NCBI RefSeq assembly: GCF_005503535.1
Contig: NZ_SCNN01000026.1
Coordinates: forward strand, 23,457 to 87,456
Direction of reading: 5' to 3'
Origin: Mesorhizobium comanense
GTDB lineage: Bacteria; Pseudomonadota; Alphaproteobacteria; Rhizobiales; Rhizobiaceae
DNA length: 64,000 bases
Shown: positions 57,965 to 64,000 of the stretch, piece after piece
Numbering within the stretch: position 1 is the stretch's first letter
How the letters are laid out: every line of letters starts with the position of its first letter
Notes under the pieces: generated by a model
Told to the model about the DNA's origin: nothing
Seen by the model: the letters and a program-made list of their open reading frames with translations, nothing else
Databases searched by the model: none
Program-made: the position numbers and the translations under genes

Positions 57965-58912
57965 ATGAACAGACGTGAATTCCTGATGACGTCCGTGGCC
58001 GCCGGCGCCATGGTTGTGGCCGCGCGCACGGCTTTCGCCGAGGACAAGCTGACCATTCTGGGCTCGGTGCCCAATCTCGGCTTTCCGTTCTTCGTGCACA
58101 TGCTGAACGAGATCAAGGCCGAAGCCCAGGCGCAGGGCGTCAACCTGACCGAGAGCGACGGCCAGAACTCGGCCACCAAGCAGACCGCCGACATCGAGGC
58201 GGCGCTGGTGCAGAAGGTCAACGCCATCGTGATCTCGCCGCTCGACGTCAACGCGCTGGCGCCGGCGATCGAGGAAGCGGTCAAGGCCGGCGTGCCGGTG
58301 GTGACGATCGACCGCCGCGTCGACGGCGTGGAGGGCATCCTGGCTCATGTCGGGGCCGACAATGTCAAGGGCGGCGAGGCGGAAGCCCAGGCCGTGGTGG
58401 CGGCGTTCCCGAATGGCGCCAAGCTGTTCCACCTGCAGGGCCAGCCGGGCGCGGGTCCGGCGATCGACCGCAACAAGGGCGTGCACAATGTGCTCGATCC
58501 GCTGAAGGACAAGTATCAGATCGTCTACGAGCAGACCGCCAACTTCGCCCGCGCCGAGGCGCTGACGGTGACGGAAGCGGGGCTCGCCGCCAACGGCAAG
58601 CCGGACGCCATCATCTGCGCCAATGACGACATGGCGCTCGGCGCGCTCGAAGCCTGCGCGGCGCGCAACTTCACCGACGTCAAGATCTACGGCTTCGACG
58701 CGCTTCCCGAAGCGCTGGTGGCCGTGCGCGACGGCAAGCTCGCCGGCACGGTCGAACAGTTCCCGGGCCAGCAGTCGCGCACCGCCGTGCAGATCGCGGT
58801 CGCCTACGCCAAGAACAAGACCGAGCCGAAGGAAAAACTGGTGCTGCTCACGCCCATCGTCATCGGCAAGGACAATCTCGACAAGGCGGAGCGGTTGAAC
58901 GAGACGAAGTAG
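57965..58912 (+). CDS. Ribose-type sugar ABC transporter substrate-binding protein
   Basis: 315 residues from the ATG at 57965 (RBS GGAGGAGG). The N-terminus MNRREFLMTSVAAGAMVVAA has a twin-arginine-like RREFLM motif, so export may use the Tat route. The class I (RbsB) fold follows: LTILGSVPNLGFPFFVHML, QTADIEAALVQKVNAIVISPLDVNALAPAIEEA, VTIDRRVDG, ICANDDMALGALEA and DVKIYGFDALPEALVAV. It forms an importer with the ATPase (59148) and permease (60725). The sugar is not evident. Confidence 0.9.
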   Translation: MNRREFLMTSVAAGAMVVAARTAFAEDKLTILGSVPNLGFPFFVHMLNEIKAEAQAQGVNLTESDGQNSATKQTADIEAALVQKVNAIVISPLDVNALAPAIEEAVKAGVPVVTIDRRVDGVEGILAHVGADNVKGGEAEAQAVVAAFPNGAKLFHLQGQPGAGPAIDRNKGVHNVLDPLKDKYQIVYEQTANFARAEALTVTEAGLAANGKPDAIICANDDMALGALEACAARNFTDVKIYGFDALPEALVAVRDGKLAGTVEQFPGQQSRTAVQIAVAYAKNKTEPKEKLVLLTPIVIGKDNLDKAERLNETK

Positions 58913-58945
58913 AGCTTGGCCGGGAAAGGCTCATTGGTGAGGCCG

Positions 58946-59121
58946 GCGGGACAGCGCCCCCCTCTGCCCTGCCGGGCATCTCCCCCACAAGGGGGGAGAT
59001 CGGCTGTTGTCTCCGCTTTCGCCAATTATCAGCCTTGCAGAAAAGGCGCTGCCGGCAGAACTGCCGATCTCCCCCCAAGTGGGGGAGATGTCCGGCAGGA
59101 CAGAGGGGGGCGCTGTCCCGC
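58946..59121. repeat. Palindromic intergenic repeat, family A, copy 2
   Basis: A 176-bp inverted repeat with arms GCGGGACAGCGCCCCCCTCT at 58946 and the complement ending at 59121, and the same CTGCCGG-CATCTCCCCC core as at 2384-2564. It sits inside the sugar ABC operon, between the binding protein and ATPase genes, and its right edge is only 26 bp from the ATPase start. Confidence 0.85.
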
Positions 59122-59147
59122 TGCCGCTGCCAATTGGGAAGCAACCT

Positions 59148-60728
59148 TTGCCCACTGAAGCCGCACCCGTCCTGCTCGCCGTGCAAGGCCTGACCAAGCA
59201 TTTCGCCGGCGTCACGGCGCTCAGCGACGTTTCGCTCGATATCCGCCCCGGCGAAATCCTCGGCCTGCTCGGCGAGAACGGGGCGGGCAAATCGACGCTG
59301 CTCAAGATCCTCTCGGGCGTCATGCCTCCATCGGCCGGCCGCATCACTTTCGATGGCGCCGACTATGCGCCGTCCAGCCCGCAGGACGCCAAGCGGGCGG
59401 GCATCGTCACCATCTACCAGGAACTGAGCCTGATCCCGACGCTGACGGTGGCGGAGAACATTTTTATCGGCCGCGCGCCGGTCGGGCCGCTCGGGCTGAT
59501 CAACTGGCGGCGCATGGAGGCGGATTCCCGCGCGATTACCTCCCGTGTCGGCCTTTCAATCGACCCGATGACGCCGGTCTCGGCGCTGTCGGTGGCCGAG
59601 CAGCAACTGGTCGAGATCGCGCGCGCCTTGTCGCTGGAAAGCCGGCTGATCATCATGGACGAGCCGACCTCGGCGCTGACCGAGACCGAGGTGCAGCGGC
59701 TCTTGTCGATCATGGACAGGCTGCGCAAGGACGGTGTGGCCATCATGTTCGTCACGCACCGCCTGGAGGAGGCGTCCGCCATCTGCGACCGCATGACGGT
59801 GCTGCGCGACGGCAGGCTCGCCGGACATCTCGACCGCGAGGGCGGGCCGATCCGTCTGCCCGCCATCATCGAGAAGATGGTCGGCCGTGCGGCGTCCGAA
59901 CTCTATGCGCGGCCGGCGCAGCGTGCCGTGGCGGGCGATGTCGTGCTGTCGGTGCGCGGCCTGCGCACCGTGCGCGATCCCGAGGCGCCGCACGCCATCG
60001 TGCTCGATGGCGTCGACCTCGACCTCAAGGCCGGCGAAATCCTCGGCGTCGCCGGGCTGGTCGGCTCCGGCCGCACCGAGCTTGCACGCGCCATCTTCGG
60101 CGCCGACCGCATCGCCGCGGGCACGATAATGCTGGAGGGCAGGCGCATCGCGCCGGCCTCGCCGGCGGACGCGATCGCGCTCGGCATCGGCCTGGTGCCG
60201 GAGGATCGCAAGCACCAGGCGATCTTCGCCGCGCTCGGCATATTGGTGAATTTCTCCGTCGCCTCGCTTGGCCGCTTCAGCAACGGCTTCGGCGTCATGG
60301 CCGAGCGCCGCGAGCGCGACGCGCTGGCAGGCTTCCGCAAGATGCTGTCGATCCGCATGGCCTCCGCCGAGCAGCCGATCGAGGGTCTTTCAGGCGGCAA
60401 CCAGCAGAAGGTGATCCTGGCGCGCTGGCTGGCGCGCGATCCCAAGGTGCTGATCGTCGACGAGCCGACGCGCGGCGTCGATGTCGGCGCCAAGGCCGAG
60501 GTGCACCAGATCCTGGTGCAGTTGGCGGCGCGCGGCATCGCGGTGATGATGATCTCGTCCGAACTGCCGGAGGTGCTGGCGGTGTCCGACCGCATCGTCA
60601 CCATGCGCAAGGGCCGCATCACCGGCGAGATGCCGGGCGCCGAGGCAAGCGAGGAGAGGCTGATGGAACTGATGGCGCTCGACAGGCGGGATGCGCGGCG
60701 CGACGAGGCGAGGGGGCAGACGGTATGA
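59148..60728 (+). CDS. Sugar ABC transporter ATP-binding protein (RbsA/MglA type, two ATPase domains)
   Basis: 526 residues from a TTG at 59148 (GGGAAG 7 nt upstream). The open frame extends to 59007 but that part is repeat sequence. Domain 1 has Walker A GENGAGKST, a Q-loop TIYQELSLIP, signature LSVAEQQ and Walker B LIIMDEPTSAL. Domain 2 is degenerate in Walker A (GLVGSGRTE) but has LSGGNQQKVILARWL and VLIVDEPTRGVDVG, as in RbsA/XylG. It energises the importer with the RbsB-like protein upstream and overlaps the permease gene (ATGA). Confidence 0.92.
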   Translation: MPTEAAPVLLAVQGLTKHFAGVTALSDVSLDIRPGEILGLLGENGAGKSTLLKILSGVMPPSAGRITFDGADYAPSSPQDAKRAGIVTIYQELSLIPTLTVAENIFIGRAPVGPLGLINWRRMEADSRAITSRVGLSIDPMTPVSALSVAEQQLVEIARALSLESRLIIMDEPTSALTETEVQRLLSIMDRLRKDGVAIMFVTHRLEEASAICDRMTVLRDGRLAGHLDREGGPIRLPAIIEKMVGRAASELYARPAQRAVAGDVVLSVRGLRTVRDPEAPHAIVLDGVDLDLKAGEILGVAGLVGSGRTELARAIFGADRIAAGTIMLEGRRIAPASPADAIALGIGLVPEDRKHQAIFAALGILVNFSVASLGRFSNGFGVMAERRERDALAGFRKMLSIRMASAEQPIEGLSGGNQQKVILARWLARDPKVLIVDEPTRGVDVGAKAEVHQILVQLAARGIAVMMISSELPEVLAVSDRIVTMRKGRITGEMPGAEASEERLMELMALDRRDARRDEARGQTV

Positions 60729-61741
60729 GCATTGCCGAGGACCAGAAGCAACGCGGCGGCGCAACGCTCGCTCGGCTCCTGATGAGCTTCGGGCCGCTGC
60801 TGTTCCTCGTGGCGCTCGTGGTGGTCTTCACCGTGCTGAAGCCGAGCTTCATCGATCCGATCAACCTGTTCAACATCACGCGCCAGATCTCGATCACCGG
60901 GCTGATCGCGCTCGGCATGACCTTCGTCATCCTCACCGCCGGCATCGACCTGTCGGTCGGTTCGCTGCTCGCCTTCTGCGGCATGGTGGCGGCGGTGGTG
61001 GCCAAGGGGGGGGCCGCCAACACGCTGTCGCTGTCCACATCGGGCACGCAGGGCTATGGCTGGTTCGCGGCGCTGCTCGCCGCCGTCGTGGTGGGGGCGG
61101 CCGCCGGCGGCGTGCAGGGGCTCGCCATCACCCGGCTGAAAGTGCCGCCCTTCGTGGTTACGCTGGGCGGGCTGACGGTGTTTCGCGGCCTGACGCTGAC
61201 CATTTCCAATGGCGGCCCGATCTCGGGCTTCGACGCCTCGATGCGCTGGTTCGGCACCGGCCTGATTGGTCCGGTGCCCGTGCCGGCGATCATCTTCGCC
61301 ATCGCCGCGATCCTGTGCCACATCGTGCTGCGCTACACGCGCTATGGCCGCGCCGTCTATGCCGTCGGCGGCAATGCGGAAGCCGCGCGGCTTTCGGGCC
61401 TGCGCGTCGACCGGATCCTGGTCTCGGTCTATGTCATCGTCGGCTTCTTCGCCGGGCTTGCCGCCTTCGTTTTGTCGGCGCGGCTGAATTCTTCCGAGGC
61501 GGTGGCCGGCATCGGCTACGAGCTGACGGTGATCTCGGCCGTCGTCATCGGCGGCACCTCGCTGTTCGGCGGCATCGGCTCGGTCGGCGGCACGGTGGTG
61601 GGCGCAGCCCTGATCGGCGTGCTGCAGAACGGGCTGCAGTTCAACAACGTCTCGTCCTATACGCAGAGCATCGTCATCGGGCTTATCCTCATCCTGGCGG
61701 TGGCGTTCGACAGATGGCTGAAGTCGAGGGTGCGAAGGTAG
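60725..61741 (+). CDS. Sugar ABC transporter permease (RbsC type)
   Basis: 338 residues, with about ten membrane segments and the RbsC/XylH motifs ALGMTFVILTAGIDLSVGS, PPFVVTLGGLTVFRGL, GRAVYAVGGNAEAARLSG and the coupling loop SARLNSSEAVAGIGYELTVI followed by GGTSLFGG. Its ATG overlaps the ATPase stop. It completes a three-gene ribose-type importer; there is no linked kinase, isomerase or regulator gene in the window to name the sugar. Confidence 0.92.
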   Translation: MSIAEDQKQRGGATLARLLMSFGPLLFLVALVVVFTVLKPSFIDPINLFNITRQISITGLIALGMTFVILTAGIDLSVGSLLAFCGMVAAVVAKGGAANTLSLSTSGTQGYGWFAALLAAVVVGAAAGGVQGLAITRLKVPPFVVTLGGLTVFRGLTLTISNGGPISGFDASMRWFGTGLIGPVPVPAIIFAIAAILCHIVLRYTRYGRAVYAVGGNAEAARLSGLRVDRILVSVYVIVGFFAGLAAFVLSARLNSSEAVAGIGYELTVISAVVIGGTSLFGGIGSVGGTVVGAALIGVLQNGLQFNNVSSYTQSIVIGLILILAVAFDRWLKSRVRR

Positions 61742-61743
61742 CG

Positions 61744-61900
61744 CTTCTTCCTTCTCCCCTTGTGGGAGAAGGTGTCGCCACAGGCGACGGATGAGGGGTG
61801 TTCCAGCGGAGTGAGGCGTCGGCGTTCCCTGGAACACCCCTCATCCGTCTCGTCGCTGGCGCGCCGATCCACCTTCTCCCACAAGGGGAGAAGGAAGAAG
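61744..61900. repeat. Palindromic intergenic repeat, family B, copy 2
   Basis: A 157-bp inverted repeat nearly identical to the one at 5361-5511: outer CTTCTTCCTTCTCCCCTTG arms, inner GGATGAGGGGTGTTCC pair. It separates the permease gene from a convergent phosphatase gene and may serve as a terminator for both. Confidence 0.87.
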
Positions 61901-61902
61901 CT

Positions 61903-62496
61903 TCAGCCGCCCAGCTTTACCTCGATGATGCGCGCCGAGCCCGGCACCAGCTGGCCCTTGTGGTCGAAGCGCAGCACCACAATCCAGTTGAACTCGTCGC
62001 CTGGCCATTTGCCGCCCGGCAGCAGTGCCTTGGGGTCGGCGCCGAAGGCCTTTATCAGCTTGCCGAGCTGGCCGTGATGCCAGGCGATCAGGATCGACTT
62101 GCCGTGGGTCTCGCTGGACAGCGCGGCCACCAGTTCCTGGACTTCCCTGTCGGCGAAGCGCTGGTCGATGGGCAGTTTGAGCGCTTCCGCGAGCGGCGCC
62201 AGCGTCAGCCGCTCACGGGCGCTGTTTTTCGAATCGGCGCTCGCCACCAGCATGTCGGGCACGAACGGCGCGCCGTCGAGCATGAAGGGATGGAAGTAGC
62301 TGGCATAGGCCCGAGCGCGGGCTTCGCCGGCGGGCGACAGGTCGGGGCCGCTGTCGGGCTTTTCGCCATGGCGCACGATCAGCACCGTGGCATCGGCAAG
62401 CCCGGTCGTGGTGTCCTTGGCTACGGATGGGGAGGCGGTGAGCGCGGAGAGGGCGAACGCCATCATCCACATGGCTGCGAGAACAAGGCGTTTCAT
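61903..62496 (-). CDS. Exported histidine phosphatase superfamily protein
   Basis: 197 residues with a signal peptide (LAAMWMMAFALSALTASPSVA). The catalytic motif VLIVRHGEKPD (Arg-His-Gly) and a second histidine in IAWHHGQLGKLI place it in the histidine phosphatase superfamily (SixA/phosphoglycerate-mutase-like fold). It would act in the periplasm. It is unrelated in context to the cytoplasmic member at 27994. The stop is 3 nt from a family B repeat. Confidence 0.87.
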   Translation of the reverse strand: MKRLVLAAMWMMAFALSALTASPSVAKDTTTGLADATVLIVRHGEKPDSGPDLSPAGEARARAYASYFHPFMLDGAPFVPDMLVASADSKNSARERLTLAPLAEALKLPIDQRFADREVQELVAALSSETHGKSILIAWHHGQLGKLIKAFGADPKALLPGGKWPGDEFNWIVVLRFDHKGQLVPGSARIIEVKLGG

Positions 62497-62602
62497 GGCG
62501 GTCTCTCCGGGCAGGCGATTTTGCAGGCCTTCACTCAGCGTATCATTCCGACGGAATGAGGGCCGATTGCAAATCGGAATTGCTCTATCTCTTTGTTCTT
62601 AT

Positions 62603-62670
62603 GCAATTCCCAAGCGGGAAGCGCTATGCGCTTCCCGCGGGAAAACCGCTCACACTTTTCCCGAAATTGC
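62603..62670. repeat. Short palindromic intergenic element with strong hairpin
   Basis: A perfect 11-bp stem (62614-62624 with 62628-62638, GCGGGAAGCGC and complement) around a TAT loop, nested in GCAATT/AATTGC outer arms. The flank GGGAAAACCGCTCACACTTTTCC resembles a motif I have seen repeated in rhizobial intergenic regions. Confidence 0.6.
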
Positions 62671-62710
62671 TCTAGAAAGGCCGGGGCGGGTGGCATCATG
62701 AGGAGCGCTC

Positions 62711-64000
62711 ATGGTTGCCGACATCATCAGGCCGATCAGCTTGAGTTTTTCGCTGCTGCGGCGGTTCTGGCCGCAGCTTGCGGCCCTTGTGCTGGCCGGT
62801 GTGCTGGCCGGCGATCTTCTGATGCAACTGGCGGCCAGGGTGGCGCTGGCCAATCACTTTGCCGGGCTCGCCATGCTGACCCTGGTGGCGCTGGCGCAGC
62901 TGGTGGTGACGGTGGCGATGTTCCATGTGCTGCGCCCCGGCCTGCCCAACGTGCTGGCCGCGCAGCGCAAGGACGAGGCGCGGGAGCGCGCCGAACAGCC
63001 CGATGCCGGCCGGCGCGGCTCGCGACTGGTGCGCATGATCACCATCGCGCTGCTGCCGTTCTTCGCCTACTACGCCGCGTGGGGCTTCCTTGGCGACATC
63101 GTGCGGCAGTATTCGCGCGAAACGCTCGACCAGGCCGATTTCGGCCAGGGCGCCAACGTGCTCGACGTGCTGGATTCGCGATGGCTGCTGATCTCGGTGG
63201 CGGTGTCGTGGCTGGTACGGCGGCTGGCCAAGTTCATGCAGGCCAGGACATCGCCAACAAAGGTCGCAACCGCCTCGTTCTGGGAAATCGTGGTGGTGAT
63301 CTGCGAGACCAACTGGATCTTCGTCGGCCTCTATGTGATCAGCCGCTGGAAGGACACGGCGCTGCAATGGCTGATGAGCCGCAATTTCTGGTCCGTGCTG
63401 CAGGCCGCGGCCGAGGGGCTGGCAGGCCTGGTTCCGGCCGCGACGGCGGCGCCCATGGTGCCGGTCGAGATCACCTCGGTCGCGCCCTCGACCATCGCCA
63501 TCAACCTGTTCTTCTACATGCTCCTGCCGCTGATCTGGCTGGTCATGGCGGCGCTGATCTATGGCTATGACGTGCGCGACGAGGCGGCGCTGATGCGCAC
63601 CGGCAGCCGCCTCGAGCGTGCCGGCCGGCGCTATGCCGGAATGCCGAAATTCCTGCGTGATTTCGTCGAGCATTTCATCAAGGGCTATCGCTCGCGCTAT
63701 TTGCCGATCGCCAACGGCGTCAGGCTGACGGTAAGCTCCAGCCTCGTGCTTTTGTGCACGCTCGTTATCGGCTACCGCCTGCTCGACTGGAGTGCTGCCT
63801 GGCTGTGGCTCGGCGCGACGCGGCTGATCGGCCCGCACGAGCTCGACGTCTGGCAGATTTTTTCGCGCGGCGTGACGCTTCTGTTCGGCAGCCCGTTCCA
63901 GGATTCCTCGACCGGCCTGCTCATCGAGCCGCTGCGCATATGTTTCCTGGCCGCCGTGCTGGAGACGGCGTTTTCGATGTCGAAGGGGGCGGGTGGGGTT
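62711..64000 (+). CDS. Large polytopic membrane protein, unrecognised, truncated by the window edge
   Basis: At least 430 residues, open to the right edge. The ATG at 62711 has GAGGAG just upstream. Hydrophobic segments include FWPQLAALVLAGVLAGDLLM, LAMLTLVALAQLVVTVAMF, MITIALLPFFAYYAAWGFL, a middle pair around INLFFYMLLPLIWLVMAALI, and VRLTVSSSLVLLCTLVIGYRL. Cytoplasmic loops are basic. No domain is recognised and the C-terminus is missing, so function cannot be assigned. Confidence 0.75.
   Translation, partial: MVADIIRPISLSFSLLRRFWPQLAALVLAGVLAGDLLMQLAARVALANHFAGLAMLTLVALAQLVVTVAMFHVLRPGLPNVLAAQRKDEARERAEQPDAGRRGSRLVRMITIALLPFFAYYAAWGFLGDIVRQYSRETLDQADFGQGANVLDVLDSRWLLISVAVSWLVRRLAKFMQARTSPTKVATASFWEIVVVICETNWIFVGLYVISRWKDTALQWLMSRNFWSVLQAAAEGLAGLVPAATAAPMVPVEITSVAPSTIAINLFFYMLLPLIWLVMAALIYGYDVRDEAALMRTGSRLERAGRRYAGMPKFLRDFVEHFIKGYRSRYLPIANGVRLTVSSSLVLLCTLVIGYRLLDWSAAWLWLGATRLIGPHELDVWQIFSRGVTLLFGSPFQDSSTGLLIEPLRICFLAAVLETAFSMSKGAGGV

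Overview
This 64 kb window is a high-GC chromosomal stretch of an alphaproteobacterium, most likely Mesorhizobium or a close relative in the Rhizobiales. The evidence is codon use, the mix of gene families (many ABC importers, LysR and ArsR regulators, a NodL/LacA-type acetyltransferase) and several families of palindromic intergenic repeats of a kind I associate with Mesorhizobium. The genus is an inference. I see no rRNA, tRNA, CRISPR array, prophage, insertion sequence or nodulation genes.

Layout. 1-8.8 kb: end of an old-yellow-enzyme reductase, an APC permease, a DipZ-type thiol-redox membrane protein, a decayed molybdate-binding protein gene, and an iron-type ABC importer (binding protein, permease, ATPase). 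8.9-18.2 kb: two tandem TPR proteins, an M24-fold protein divergent from an aldehyde dehydrogenase, a DUF6314 protein, a ParDE toxin-antitoxin pair, and a LysR regulator divergent from a TauE/SafE exporter. 18.4-25.5 kb: a lower-GC orphan, a TacT-like toxin whose antitoxin is truncated, and a catabolic-looking cluster (ureohydrolase, XRE-cupin regulator, amino-acid ABC binding protein and permease, FAD/GcvT oxidoreductase). 25.6-32.4 kb: acetyltransferase, universal stress protein, mntP under a yybP-ykoY manganese riboswitch, phosphatase, VOC protein, a pseudouridine synthase, and an ArsR-SRPBCC-hydrolase operon. 32.4-37.5 kb: a membrane protein with two alpha/beta-hydrolase modules, an aldo/keto reductase and a LysR regulator.

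37.5-46.9 kb is the most accessory-looking part. It is AT-richer and encodes two RTX-type calcium-binding proteins, three small exported proteins, and a type I secretion ATPase plus HlyD-type adaptor. The two RTX proteins share an almost identical C-terminal tail (WYEPEPIG), which suggests they are dedicated cargo of the adjacent transporter. One of them carries an HExxH zinc-protease-like motif.

47.3-64 kb: a membrane diguanylate cyclase, then two consecutive arsenic modules (arsR-acr3-arsC, and arsR-flavoprotein-MFS), each with its own palindromic operator. These are followed by a YqaA-type membrane protein, an HTH regulator divergent from an SDR oxidoreductase, a RibD-like reductase, a ribose-type sugar ABC importer, an exported histidine phosphatase, and a large membrane protein cut by the window edge.
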